From: Periplaneta americana
Lineage: Eukaryota > Arthropoda > Insecta > Blattodea > Blattidae
Length of the DNA stretch: 64,000 nt
Assembly (NCBI RefSeq): GCF_040183065.1
Contig: NC_091117.1
Location: 112,013,001-112,077,000, forward strand
Reading direction: 5' to 3'
Shown: in pieces, positions 20,221 to 32,024 of the stretch
Numbering within the stretch: position 1 is the first letter of the stretch
Layout: the number at the start of each line of letters is the position of its first letter
Translations under genes and position numbers: made by a program
Notes under the pieces: model-generated
What the model saw: only the letters and a program-made list of their open reading frames with translations
Told to the model about the DNA's origin: nothing
Database searches by the model: none

Positions 20221-20785
20221 GAGTATTTTGTAACCGCAATATATTTCGTACTAACTGAGAACAACACTGTTATTTTGGAACATAGTATTTCAAATTGCTG
20301 TTACTTTTTGGAACAGTTCCAAATAAGGAACTGTTCCAACATAACCGTTACATTATCTTTTCCCCACCTCTAGTAGCAAATGAGCAGTCGCTGATGCTAG
20401 TAGTGTTCTTATATTACCTGCGTTTTGTCTAAACAATGTAATATTTTGAATTTTTTTTCAGTAATAAGCGCAAGTGCGATAAAAGTGTATGTGAACCCAG
20501 TGAATCGAAATGTCTTAAACTCTCTCCCCAACTTTGTCACCTAAATGCAAATTCAAATGTTTCTAATGCAGACAAACCCCATGTGGTATAAATGTATAGA
20601 TATGTCCCCGACTCCGTGACGTATAGGGGAGTGCAAATGTTTATAATATAGACGAAACATTTCATATCAGTGCATCGATCTACGGTGGTCCATTTAAACC
20701 GCATAAGTCGGTTAGAAACAAACGTTATTGTATAAGAACAGAAGTTTTAATATTAAACGATGTGATAGGTATAAATTCATTGAAT
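20221..20785. other. No recognised feature
   Basis: AT-rich stretch with a small inverted word (GGAACAGTTCC-AATAAGGAACTG near 20313-20337). No gene or element supported. Confidence 0.4.
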
Positions 20786-21150
20786 ACTCTCAGTAGAAAT
20801 ATGCAGTTTTCTGCTTTCCTTGCAGCCATTTCGTTCAATCTGATTCAAGCAATGCTGAACATGTTTTCATTAAATCTGGGTTTTGCAATTAGAAAAAAAT
20901 AGGAGAAAAGCTTGCAAAGCATGCTGATGGTGAATGTCATAAATCTTCAATAGTAAAATGGAATAGTTTTCTGGAAAGTGAACATAGCGGCACAGTGATT
21001 TCAAAACTAAGCGAGTAACACAAAGATGGCATATTAAGTAACAGCACAGTTGTGGCAACAATGGCCCGGGTCACATTACTTTGTGCTCGGTAAGACATTG
21101 GGCTTAGAGGTCATTGCGAAATTGTTTAGGATGACAATAATGATTGATAA
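20786..21150 (+). pseudogene. hAT transposase fragment with TTF-type zinc finger
   Basis: The plus strand, read across two stops, gives VFIKSGFCN, KLAKHADGECHKSSIVKWNS and FLESEHSGTVISKLSE, the zinc-finger region found in hAT transposases of the TTF-domain (ZMYM1-like) group. His and Cys of the finger are visible. C-terminal and middle pieces of the same kind of protein lie at 55560-55720 and 56250-56498. Confidence 0.65.
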
Positions 21151-21159
21151 TGATAAAGC

Positions 21160-21593
21160 GAATTTTGTTTAAATTTTACAGTTTATTAACCTTCACAATT
21201 TAGCTACTCTAAAATTTCATGTTACTTATCCTGGGTCTTTTTGACCCCTAGTATATTTTTTGTTAATAATGATTAGAAATGGTAGATTTTCGCAATAGCG
21301 ATAAGTGTGAAAAGTTTCCAAATGCTATGTAATCACATAATTGTGCCTTAGAGAGGGAATTACATTCCTTACGGTGATTTTATAATCCGCGATAAAATGC
21401 GAAATTGAGTACAAAATGCAAAATATAGGATTTTTCTGCGAATAATTGCGAAATTATAATTTCATGACCTTTTTTTTAAATTTGCATGCACTTTGGCCAG
21501 CCTTTAAACTTTTCTTGCACTTGGACATCCTTTGCATTGTGTTCAAATCCGGGACCCCCCAGTTTTAAGCATCTAGAACCGCCACTGTACTTA
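21160..21593. mobile_element. Fragment ending in a hAT terminus (CCGCCACTG)
   Basis: The right edge AACCGCCACTG at 21583-21593 matches the terminus of the hAT element at 17622-18832. No matching left end was found, so only a terminal fragment is supported. Upstream there is an internal repetition of TGCGAAAT-type words. Confidence 0.45.
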
Positions 21594-22270
21594 ACGATGA
21601 ATGCATCACTTAAATCGGGAACATTAAAAAGAAAAGTACACTGGAGTGAAACTAACAATCCTGGAAGTGATAGTGAATCAAGTATCCCTACTTCGAGCTC
21701 TGACATAAGTGCGACTAGTTTGGCGATTGACGCGAAAAGAAAGAAGCAATATAAGCGTAAATATGACGCGAACTATTTGGGATTGGGATTTACGTGGTGT
21801 GGTGATAGATGAACCCAAACTACAATGTGTATTATATTATTATATTACAAAGTTCTCTAAAATTCTTCCATAAAACCAAATAAATTTCGAAGGCACTTAG
21901 AAACAAAACACTCGGATGCTAAAAATAAAAGTGAAAAATATTTCGTTCGCGCATTAATGCTATTTAAACAGATAAAATCTGTTGTATCTAAAGTAGGGTC
22001 ACTGAATTTAAAGGCTTTGGATTCATATTTTGCGCGTATAAGACCCTAAAACGGCCTCTGGCTCAAAGCCAGAAATGTCAATAAACTACTACTACTACTA
22101 CTACTACTATTTGGCTAGTTTATATTGTGTTGCTAAAGCTGAAAAACCTCATTCTATAGGTGGGGAACTGATCCTCCCTGTGGTTATGGATATTGTTCAA
22201 GTTATGTTCAGTGAAAAAGAAGCAAAGCAGTTAGATTTAATTCCCATAACCCAACAATTTCGTATTAATT
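21594..22270 (+). pseudogene. hAT transposase N-terminal region (BED-like finger)
   Basis: The plus strand encodes a Ser-rich leader, then KRKYDANYLGLGFTW (about 21747-21791), RRHLETKHSDAKNKSEKYF after a frameshift and stops, and AKAEKPHSIGGELILPVVMD (22132-22191). These are the conserved opening of hAT transposases related to ZBED/SCAND3-type proteins. In that family the Cys pair of the finger follows FTW, but here it is disrupted. A short LINE-tail insertion at 22040-22111 splits the frame. Confidence 0.7.
22040..22111 (+). mobile_element. Short retroposon 3' end with (CTA)n tail
   Basis: AACGGCCTCTGGCTCAAAGC, then CAGAAATGTCAATAAA, ends in a CTA microsatellite (22085-22110). It interrupts the hAT frame. 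The AACGGCC word followed by AATAAA and a trinucleotide tail resembles the LINE 3' end at 40870-41024. Confidence 0.55.
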
Positions 22271-25200
22271 AAAGTAAAATATTATATTGAAATGTACAAT
22301 GTGTAATAGCCTATATTATAATCCTATATAGAACGTAAGGTTTTTAAAATGAAAAATTAATTCTTGAATAATATAATCTCCTCGATCCGAGCATGCCTGT
22401 ATTTATTTTAAAAGTGAAATGCAATTAAATTGCTTTATCGTATAAACTTTTCTAATGCTCTTAAGGAAGCGAAGCATGTTGTTAATTTTGGCAAAGTTCA
22501 TCGAAAAAAAGAGGCAAGTTTGTTTATGTTTACAATACCAACCAAATATTTCATACTTTTTGCGATATTTCGTCTCTGTGTATAATATTATAATGAGAAG
22601 TGAAAATCGTACCTGTGGTTATTCCCAGCTTTCTTCTTGCTTTCCACGTTATATGACACTGTTAATACATAGCCTATACAATATCGTATTTCAAAAATCG
22701 TATGATTAAGTATGTATACACTTCTGAATATCATCCAACTTATTAAAACTTTTATTTATTTTGCGATATTTTTCAGGTAGGTAAATACAATACCACCTAT
22801 TTTAATTGTCACTTTACCTTGTCCGATAATACGACATACGCATTCTAATTCACACGCCTGTCCAGTCACATTCTGTGTTTGTGATAAATTTACACCTACT
22901 ATTTCGTTAGAATGTTAGCATACATTAGGCTTAGGCCTAATGCTAAGCCTACTTTTAGATCACAGGACAACAATGAAATGGAAAAATATAATAACCATAT
23001 GTAGCCTATTTATATTGCATTTATGACTTACTTCTTAATTAATAAAGGAAATGCTATCAATTTCGAATAATGCTGCATTTATAATTTCAGTGAAATGCGC
23101 AGACAAAAAGTGTGACAAAGACACATTCTGAAACGGAGCGCAGAATTAAATCTGAAAAATCAATGTCCGAAGTCTTAATATACGATCGTATAGGCTTTCG
23201 CAACTCTCTGAGAATGTCTCCAGTGGCTCTTTAATTCGTATTGAGTGTATCTAGTCCAGAAATTGTTAAGAAAGACACAAACTGTCGAAAATACATTTCA
23301 GGGAACGACGGATTAGTTTAAGATTCTTGGTAATTGGTGACTCCTCCTATACCTGTCCCATATATTTAACTCGCATATCAAAGCAAGCTATTTGAGTGAT
23401 TATGTCAGAAAAACCGTATGTGAGGCTTTGAACACGAACCTGAAAGAATTAGTAAGGGTAGGAAAACATGAATTTTATTAATAAAGCATAAGTTTATAAT
23501 AATATGAGCTAATTACATTCATTTTCAATTGAATCATTGTACATCTAAAACATCTATGTCGCTAAGTTCGCCTAGATTTCTGGACATAATGCAATGAGAA
23601 ATATTGATAAATGTACAAAAAGTTAAGGAAAAGTTTCATTCACAAAAGTTAATGACATTTTGATGACCAACACAGCAAAAATGTTCATCAACAGTGTAGA
23701 CGCTAAAGTCTCTAACACGAGTAACATGGCGGCGTAAACATGTCCAGAACTGTTTCAATTTTGAACAGAAATCAGAGTAAGTAGTTGCAGGTCTATGCAA
23801 CAACCACTTTTGCCACCGTCTTTATTACATTATTTCAGTTGAATCCAGATTGAATATTTACTGCTTTCAATAAATCTACATTGCATTATTTAAAGGCGTT
23901 TTCAGAATGTAAAATTATTAAATATAAGTTAACTTGAACCACCTACGAATAATAATTATAGTACGAGTCCCCACTACTAGATATAAAACTAGTAACACTA
24001 TACCACTTCTTATTCCCCCTTTTAAGTAGCAAATGTAAGTGTTTTAGATTTGAAGCATATTGTTGCACATACTGCATACATATACGAGTACATCTAAACA
24101 TTTTTTTGGACATAGACCTTTCCTTTTTTATTCGGTACTACATTTTTATCCCAGAGAAGAAAAGGTGAGGAGAATTGCTACCACATTTTTTTTAGTGAAT
24201 AACTGCAATTCGTCTCATCGAACTTTTCCTGTGTTTCTGTCAGCCGACCACTAGCAGAACCGCGAAATCACGGCGCTTTGCTGGATTAAAACTTACCTAC
24301 TATGTTGTATTAATAATTCACCTCTCTCACAATAGCTGCTGGAAGTGTTGCCCATCTCGTTTGGTACATACTAATTTATTATTATGAATTCTTCACAACA
24401 ATTCACAGAACATGTTTCATTAAATCAAATCGCTGAATTTAATATTGTTTTTCTACTGTAACTGGGTAGCGAGAAAATTTACAGCTAAAGTTTACTCTTG
24501 TTCTGCCATAGTTTCTTTTTCTGTATGTATATTCTTTATGACTAGCCATTAATGATGCCGATTTGACAATTTTCACGAGTTTGTCTCCCCTTAGCTTATT
24601 TCACCATTCCTGACTGGTGTTTATGTTATCCTTCAGACATCATCTCTGTTTTTGAAATTGCCAAAAGAAAGGGAATGAGGGAAAGAGAGAGGGGCCATCA
24701 CCATGTGAAAGTTGCATTGTTGATGAATCCTTGTCCCCCGAAATTAGCTGTGCCAGTCTGTAGTCTGTTGTTGACAACCAGTAAAGGCATTCAGTAAGTC
24801 ATCTAGGAATAAACGCAATAATTTAGTACGTTGTGTTGTGTTTTGAAAAGTTACTATTCATTGTATGAACATGTAGGCCCTAAACATTTTTGACATTTTA
24901 AAATTTAACGTGTGACGCGGAAGCTCAAAATAATAAGTACTGTTTAACAATTCCTTTGCATCAAATAACCAAATGAACTGCAGTTTATACAGGTTTAGAG
25001 GTTGCTATGATAGAGATAATAAAATTAAAAAAAAAAACACAGGAATGAACACTGTCCTGATAAACTGCTCACCACTCCTGGCAAACACTCTGCAGTTTAT
25101 TCTCAACATACTGTCGTGTCAGTTGATAATTTTGATCAATGCGTTATTCGTCGTACAATTTACGACTTCTATCTTCAGAAAAAAAAAGTGTCATCAGTTT

Positions 25201-25370
25201 CAAACCTCTTGCCTATATTAAAAAAACAATAATTTTCTCTTTTCCTTTGGGGATTCAAATCACTTAATCAACTTAATCGACTACTGAAAACATTGGGCTT
25301 CAAATGGGGAAAAAATGTCACGCCAAAAGGAAGGTATTAATTGAAGTGCAAATTTAGGCAGGGTACTTGG
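22271..25370. other. 3.1 kb without recognised genes
   Basis: AT-rich sequence with only short open frames, none resembling a family I know. One hairpin near 22925-22952 (TAGGCTTA-GGCCTAATGC-TAAGCCTA) is visible. An exon of the host gene could be hidden here, but I cannot support one. Confidence 0.4.
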
Positions 25371-25375
25371 CGTTA

Positions 25376-25790
25376 TACGACGCGCGTCCATAAAGTAACT
25401 TTCCCACTCGTTCCACAGCTAGTAAACCATATGTTGCGCGAAGCGACTTCGTGTACGTGAATGTCTTGGCATGGCGCATGCGCTAGCGGAACTTCCCGAG
25501 TGCTATCAGTAGCTTCCTTTCTTTGGTTGAAGATGGACGCTGCTATTCCAGCTCCCGCCGCGTGTGAAGTGCGATCAGTGATAAAGTTTTGAATGCACAG
25601 GGCATAGCACCGATTGAAATTTATCGTCAGCTGTGCCAGGTCTATGGGCCTAACGTCATGGGCAAGCAGATGGTGCGTTGCTCCACAAGGTCGTCTGTGA
25701 CGATTGTTGACCTCCCACTGCGCTCCTCGTCATGCACATTTTGACGTCCTGCAGCAGCAATTTAGTGAGATATTAGGCTTATTCATTTTC
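25376..25790 (+). pseudogene. Mariner transposon fragment with internal inversion
   Basis: A mariner-type end (CCATAAAGTAACTTTCCC at 25388) precedes a start codon at 25532. The frame reads MDAAIPAPAACEVRSVIKFL, then NAQG, IEIYRQLCQVYG and GKQMVR, the first helix-turn-helix of mariner transposases. One base is lost near 25590. From about 25700 to 25760 the continuation (HDEERSG, then TIVTDDLVE) is on the minus strand, so a piece has been inverted. The catalytic domain is absent. Confidence 0.75.
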
Positions 25791-25845
25791 ATAGTGCTGA
25801 TCCCGAAATAGTCTATATTGACTAGAGTTTGATACACAATAATGT

Positions 25846-26490
25846 TTGCCTTTCAAAACATTGGAAAATGAAGATAAATTTGCCAAGAACTCGAATTTTA
25901 GTTCGGGAAACAGACTCTTTATTCTTCATGTGACTGGCTCCATTGCAAATGCCAAACTTCCATATAAATTTGGAAGTTCAACCGGAGACTATCATGGTCA
26001 AATGAACCATTTAAATTTCGAGAAATGGTTACATGAAAAACTATCAGCCAATCTTCCAGAGATATAAGTTTTGTTATAGAAAACGCTCCCTACAGCTGTG
26101 TTTAAATAGATAAGCCGCCTACAGTGTATGAAATAAAAAACAATATATTGACATGACTCAGAAACAAGGAACTTCCAATAAATGAATCAATACACAAAGT
26201 AAAGTTTAAGCTTCTAGAACAGCACAAACCAAGGGTAAGGACGTTCAAAAATTGACACTGTTCTTTCCGCTTTTGAGCATACAGTTTTACGTCTCCTGTC
26301 CTATGTGTGTGATTTAAAATTCCACAGAATTGGTGTGGAAAAAAATTAAACTTATTGTAAGGGAAAACAGTGTGATGGGAATATGAATCTTCAGCAACCA
26401 AAAACTCTTGCCGACAAATTCATAGGATCCGTAACGAAAGAAGTGTTTCTTCCTCATTTGTCAAAACTGTGACCGAAGATGAATCTGATC
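25846..26490 (+). pseudogene. DDE-type transposase remnant (Tc1/IS630-like fold)
   Basis: The frame 25846-26067 includes STGDYHGQMNHLNFEKWLHE and KLSANLPEI. It continues after a frameshift with VIENAPYSCV, in which family members have an Asp at the E of the second catalytic motif, and DKPPTVYEIKNNILTWLR-like sequence. A degraded third motif (HTVLRLLSYVCDLK near 26280) follows. The pattern fits DDE_3-type transposases seen in many insect genomes. Confidence 0.65.
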
Positions 26491-26900
26491 CTTACTTGGT
26501 ACAGCGACTATTACTGTATATTGGTCAGTAAATGTTGTTATGTATCAGCTCGCGTGCACGAACTCAGTCCGGAAGCTTGTAAATAGGAATGATACCAATA
26601 AAGCACCATTTATGAGGCAACTAGGCCAGGAGATTAAGGAGTAAGTTGTCCAATTCCTTTCCCCCTTCATTGCATACATCGCCGATTAGCTACATATTAC
26701 ACTAGTCAGACTTCAGATGCATACAAATAATACCATGTGAAGAATGTCTGGTTTTTTAGTGGACTTCAGCGGTAATTTTGCGAATTTATATAGTGTGGAA
26801 ATACAACCAAGCCTCGTCATATACAAAATGTACGCCTTTTTCTAGGTCTAGCTCATGACACTAATTCTGTTTGGTATATTTACCAACAACTTTGTAGGTT

Positions 26901-26902
<2 letters not shown>
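26491..26902. other. No recognised feature
   Basis: Spacer between the DDE remnant and the TGTA repeat. Nothing supported. Confidence 0.4.
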
Positions 26903-26932
<30 letters not shown>

Positions 26933-27018
26933 TGTATGTATGTATGTATGTATGTATGTATGTATGTATGTATGTATGTATGTATGTATGTATGTATGTA
27001 TGTATGTATGTATGTATG
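26903..27018. repeat. (TGTA)29 microsatellite, tail of the downstream LINE
   Basis: About 29 perfect tetranucleotide units. On the minus strand it is (CATA)n directly after AATAAATT, the 3' end of the LINE at 27019-31740. Confidence 0.9.
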
Positions 27019-27712
27019 AATTTATTTACACTGCAAGTGGGCATGCACCTGGTGGCAGTGGTATACACAATATAAACAATATACAATAAAGAAATGATAA
27101 GCAATATTTACAATACACAATACAATTATACAATACACAATAGGCCTACAATTTTATACACAATACAATAAGAATACACAATATTATTTAACACAATAAT
27201 AATAAAACATAAATAAAATACCTAATTTTACATTACAACCTACATTATTATGTACACGCCCTACATAAGTTTCAATAGTCATTCACTTTATTCTCATCTC
27301 ACTCACTGTAGTGGCACTATGACGCATTTCACTGACACTTTAGCACACATTTCACTGACACTATAGAACACATTTCATTGACGCTATAAATTATCACTGA
27401 TCGGAACTATTCACTGCACTGTAAAACCATAACTTCACTGACTCATCTCGCTTCACTGATACAACAGTTCAAATAAGTCAAATAATTACACCCTTATGCA
27501 TACTGTACTTATAAACAGAACTATATTTAAACTAAGCATTTCTAGTCTAAGACCCACTTACACGCTATTTTTAAATAATTTACAATTCAAACCAAGGAAG
27601 TAACTCGTCAGGCTAAATAAATACATGTCACCTTAAAAAATTAAATGTTAAATGTCGCCTTAACTTTAATTTGCACTTTATACACTACTTTTTAAATTAT
27701 TCTTGAATCTCC

Positions 27713-29230
27713 TTAAGGAAGACAGCCCTCAAAGACCGCTGCAGGTATGTCATTCCAATCATTTATAGATTTATTTAAAAATGAGAATTTACCTACATCC
27801 GTTTTCTGCTTCCTACATTTGATTTTAAAATCATGATCGTTCCTACCATAGTACGTTGGCTTTTCTAACCGAGCCGTTATGTCTACCCATGCTTTCTGAC
27901 CTAGATGTGCTCTATACAATGATGTTATTCTAGTTTTCCTACGTCTGTTTTCCAAAGTTTCCCATTTAAGTTCTTTATCGTATCGTTCCCATCTTCTCTT
28001 TTACCTTTAACAAATTTAGCTGCCCTATACTGGATTGTTTCTAAGGAGTTTATCTGATATATTCTATAGGGATCCCAACATGTAGTTCCGTATTCCATTA
28101 ACGGTCGCACTAAAGTTAGATATGCTATTTCCCTCGATTTGGGGCTAGCCTTTCTCAAGATTCTCATAATAAAGTGAAGTGCCCTCCATGCTTTACCCGT
28201 AACATTATCAACATGCTCTCCCCAAGAACGTTTGGAGTTTAAATACACTCCTAGGTATTTACAACATTGTTCTTGCGGAATTACAACACCACTGAATTCG
28301 TAATTAAGACTAGTTTCCTCTCGGGTTATACAAAATATTATAGATTTACTTTTAGAATCATTTACTTTCATCCTATGCATTAACGCCCAGTTATAAATTT
28401 TATTCAAGTCTGTTTGAATAGCATCTACATCTGAATTATTTCTAATCTTTCTATAGATAATGTAGTCATCTGCAAATAGCCTCACATTTGATGTAATATT
28501 CTGGCATAGGTCATTTACGTATATTATAAAGAGTAATGGACCCAGAACGCTGCCCTGTGGCACACTTGATTTTATATTTCCAATTTCCGATATTTCATGA
28601 CCTACTCTAACTCTCTGGGTTCTACCTTTTAAGAATTCTTGGATCCATAGCACCACCCTTTTATCTATTCCTAGCCTACTTAACTTATCTATTAATATGA
28701 CATGTGGCACCAAACCAAATGCTTTCGAAAAACCAATCACAACTGCATCGATTCTTTCGCCTCTATCTCTTCAGCTAGATCCTGAACCGGCGACGTAATT
28801 TGACTATCACATGAGAAGCCTTCCCTAAAACCATGCTGGCGGTTGTAAAACCAGTCTTTCGCATTTAGAACAAGACGAATATAATCCGATATCAAATGCT
28901 CCATGACTTTACATACGACAGATATAAGGCTAATCGGTCTACAGTTTCCGACATCTAATTTATTTCCACCTTTACGTATGGGTACCACTATAGCTGATTT
29001 CCAGTCACATGGAATAGCTGCATTGTTTATGGAAACATGAAATATACGCATTGAGTGTGGAATTATGGCCTCGGAACATAATTTAAGAATCTCTGTAGCA
29101 ATAGTATCTGGTCCTCTAGACTTCCGACTTTTTAATTTCGTTAGTCTCTCTCTAACACCTTCAAAGTTATTTTGAATGTCGAATTTGGTTCACATTCACG
29201 GTCTGTGACACAACCACTCCTATCAGCGGG

Positions 29231-29296
<66 letters not shown>

Positions 29297-30407
29297 GAAA
29301 ACCGAAATAAAATAGGAATTTAATAAGTCGGCCTTTTCTTTGTCATCAGTTATACTTTCTCCGTTTTGATTTCGTAAAAGCACTACTTCTTCATTTTTTT
29401 CCTTTTCTCCTGCGTACATAATTATAAAACTGTCTCCAATTGTTACTTTCATCTTCTTTTAAAATAGTTTTTAGAAAATTTTCCTGAGCTATCCTTTTTT
29501 CACACTCAAGTTTCTTAATTAATTCGACATATTTTTCCCAATGCTCATGGCTTCGTTTACGTTTGCTAAATGCGCGCCTTGTCTTTTTCTTTAAGTAGCG
29601 AATATAATTAGTGTAATATTCAGGGTCCGGATTTTTCTTAATTATTTTAGAAGGTACACATTTTACTAATGCCTCGAAAATTATGCTCTTAAATTTATGC
29701 CATACATTTTCCATATTCCCTTCAGTCCTTAGAAAGTCATCATGCTTTTGCCGTAAGAACGTTTGTAATTCATGGACATCGGTTTTGTTGAAGTTCCAGA
29801 CAGACAGTGGACTTGACCTCGGATTTACTGTGTTTTCCCAGAAGATTTCTAATAAGACGCTATTGTGATCACTTATTTTATGAAGACTTTCAAAGAGAGA
29901 GATAGGTCTTACTAGGTAAACATCTAAGAGGGCATTGTCACGCGTCGGACCATTTACTACCTGCGTGAAATCTTTACGCCAGATCAATTCATTAACAAGA
30001 GTGTGTGCATCTGAATTCGTACCTGAAATCCCGTTCCAGTTAATTTTCGGGAGCTTTAGATCCCCAGCAATTACTACGTTTCGGTCTTCTGATACTGTAT
30101 TAAGATTTTCATTTAGTTTGTGTAAAGTTAAATTGTTTAATTCACTGAGTGGTCTGTAACATGCTATTACATATAAGGTTTCCCGCCCATTTCTTATCTG
30201 AACATTCAATATTTCAACTTCCTCATGTATCCACAGAAGATTGCTACTTATTTCTATCTTAGTACAAGCGAAAACTCCCCCTCTCTTTTCACTTCTATCT
30301 TTTCTGAAGACTCTATAATCCGATCTAAAAATTTCCGAGTCATTTATGTTTTCCCTAAGCCATGATTCCGTCCCAATTATTACATCTGGATTATAAACAT
30401 CGACCAA
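27713..30407 (-). pseudogene. LINE ORF2: AP-type endonuclease and reverse transcriptase
   Basis: The endonuclease part (30407-29391) shows IIGTESWLRENINDSEIF, RDYRVFRKDRSEKRGG-type sequence, VVIAGDLKLPKINW and KISDHNSVLLEI, the APE-like metal-binding and catalytic motifs. After a frameshift comes an in-frame (AAT)22 run (29231-29296) that encodes poly-Asn. The RT then follows: AIPCDWKSAIVVPI (28990 region), RQHGFREGFSCDSQI, SSVPQGSVLGPLLFIIYVND and the catalytic LFADDYIIY. The C-terminus carries YLGVYLNSKRSWGEHVD and ends near 27713 with NDIPAAVFEG. At least three frame breaks (near 29450, 28740 and 27950) make this copy inactive as read. Confidence 0.88.
29231..29296. repeat. (ATT)22 repeat inside LINE ORF2
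   Basis: 66 bp of perfect ATT; on the coding strand (AAT)n, which would encode about 22 Asn between endonuclease and RT. The same location is occupied by (AAT)n in the second LINE copy (53691-53732 and 54652-54677). Confidence 0.9.
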
Positions 30408-30603
30408 GTTCCAAAACGGAATAAGTTTATTTCTAATACTTCGGCAATTTAACTGCAGTAGTCTTAATAGGCCTGTCCTTACTTGAACATTCGGAATCCC
30501 CGTGGCACCTGGTCGTCACTGCTGATCTCCGCCGCCTGCTGATAGGTCTTCGACCGCACCGCCCGCTATTAGTCCCTCGACCCCTCCGACCGCTGGTAGA
30601 CTC

Positions 30604-31698
30604 TCACCCCCGCCAACCGCTGATGGTCCTTCGGTCCCGCTGCCCGCTGATGGGTCCACGATCCCGCCGCTCTATGTTGTAGTGACTACACCGCGCGAAG
30701 AGGGAGCCCATGTCTGCAGCCCCCCTCCGATTTAGGTGGATTCCGTCTCTTCCGAAGCATCTGTCGTCTATCCAGGAATTTGGATCCACGAAACGCGCAC
30801 CAAGACACTCCGCTACACACTTGAAAGCTTTATTCACACTACCCACTTTTCTCCAGTTCACGTCCCTCCGTCTGACGATCCCACTGATGACGATCCCAGC
30901 TGCCGGATATTTCTTCTTCGTTTCCATCACCAAGTCATATACATCTGCCTTGATATAATCAACACCTCTTCGCAAATCGTTTGTTCCTACGTGAAGGATG
31001 ATGTTTTTCGGGTCCCCTCGTTCCTCATTCTCGATCACTCTTTTCATCTCTTTCACTCTAATCCCAGGGTAACACTCTGTTGCCAGCTCCGGTTGTAGAC
31101 ATCCTACGTGTCGAATGATGGAGTCTCCGATGATAACACTTGCCGCACCATGCTTCTTCTTCTCCTCCCTCTCTTCGCCATTTTCCTTTTCCCGTCGCAA
31201 CAACTTATTTTCTTCCTCCAGATACTTGATCCGTTGCTCCGCCGTCTCTAGCTTCTCGCGTAGCTTCTTCACCTCGTTCCGAAGACCGATGAGCTCCCTA
31301 TTGCCTGCCTCGTTCCCGCAGTCCTTGCACAGCCACGTTTCCTCTACTATCTGTTCCCGCTTGATCTTCTGACAAGTCAGATGCAACCACTTCTCGCACT
31401 GGTTGCACAGCACGCCTACTCGTAAATTCTTTCTGCAGCTGCCACACTTGACACTGGTCACCCCGTTGTCGCTAGCAGGTCCTGGATTCAGTTCGATACC
31501 ACCAATAATTAGTAGTATCGCGATCACTATGTGAAAGAAGAGACACTCAGCCAGACCTGCCAAAGCTGTCCCTTTCACGCTCCGCTGCATCCTTGACCTG
31601 GCCGCCCAGCCGCCTATCCTTGCCCGGTACAACTCCAACTCACAGCTCATTGTTCTAACCTTATCTCCGCTGCGTAAAAATGCGTCCTTCCTCTCCAA
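30604..31698 (-). CDS. LINE ORF1: 2A-like peptide, PHD finger, coiled coil, SGNH esterase
   Basis: Intact 364-residue frame. A hydrophobic stretch (residues 50-65) leads into GGIELNPGP (66-74), which matches the C-terminal core of 2A ribosome-skipping peptides (ExNPGP). A PHD-type Cys4-His-Cys3 finger spans about 84-127 (CGSC, CNQC, HLTC, CKDC). A charged coiled coil covers 135-180. An SGNH-hydrolase/esterase domain follows with GDS (191-193), GTND (239-242) and DGIHLN (318-323), giving a plausible Ser-Asp-His triad. PHD plus esterase is known from ORF1 of CR1/L2-type LINEs, where it is thought to aid RNP formation or membrane interaction. It lies 196 bp upstream of the ORF2 start. As a retrotransposon protein it may no longer be expressed. 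Confidence 0.88.
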   Translation of the reverse strand: MERKDAFLRSGDKVRTMSCELELYRARIGGWAARSRMQRSVKGTALAGLAECLFFHIVIAILLIIGGIELNPGPASDNGVTSVKCGSCRKNLRVGVLCNQCEKWLHLTCQKIKREQIVEETWLCKDCGNEAGNRELIGLRNEVKKLREKLETAEQRIKYLEEENKLLRREKENGEEREEKKKHGAASVIIGDSIIRHVGCLQPELATECYPGIRVKEMKRVIENEERGDPKNIILHVGTNDLRRGVDYIKADVYDLVMETKKKYPAAGIVISGIVRRRDVNWRKVGSVNKAFKCVAECLGARFVDPNSWIDDRCFGRDGIHLNRRGAADMGSLFARCSHYNIERRDRGPISGQRDRRTISGWRG

Positions 31699-31784
31699 CG
31701 GCCTGAAGGAGACTGACCAACGCCCTGAAGGAGACTGGAAAAATAATAAATTCCAGCTTGTTGAGCAAGCAATTTAATGGAATG

Positions 31785-32024
31785 TTAGGGATATTTCAAG
31801 TGGTAGCCAAAGTTATCCAATGTTCCTTCCATCAAAACCCTTTTTCCTCCGATGCGCTTCTTACCTGTAATACTTTCAGTTTCCCGAAATTTATGCACTA
31901 ATTTAGAAATTGTTTCACGAGCTGGAACCTTCACACAAGGAAATCTTCCTGCAAATAGTCCTTGAACTTGACGAACGACTTGTAGCCTACATAGGCTACA
32001 TAAAAAGTCTGGACTTGAACACAC
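31785..32024 (-). pseudogene. N-terminal helix-turn-helix fragment of a mariner-like transposase family
   Basis: The minus-strand frame contains FPCVKVPARETISKLVHKFR, ETESITGKKRIGGKRVL and TLDNFGYHL, the leading DNA-binding part of a transposase family very abundant in insects. A C-terminal catalytic piece of the same kind occurs at 48680-48960 and another N-terminal piece at 52580-53000. Only the leader is present here. Confidence 0.6.

Larger units (their letters stand above)
27019..31740 (-). mobile_element. Near-full-length CR1/L2-type LINE
   Basis: Minus-strand order is: 5' region (to about 31740), ORF1 31698-30604, ORF2 30407 to about 27713 with several frame breaks, 3' UTR 27712-27019 and a (CATA)n tail. 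Both ORFs and a complete 3' end are visible, so this is the most complete autonomous element in the window. The 3' UTR contains short imperfect repeats of TTCACTGACACTATAG (27290-27400). A truncated relative on the plus strand lies at 53200-55556. Confidence 0.85.

Noticed and set aside
22925-22952. TAGGCTTA...TAAGCCTA hairpin
   Set aside because: Only 8-bp arms in AT-rich sequence with frequent AGGCCTA words. Likely chance.
26904-27104. Open frames of repeating Met-Tyr-Val-Cys or Ile-His-Thr-Tyr
   Set aside because: They are translations of the TGTA tetranucleotide repeat on either strand.
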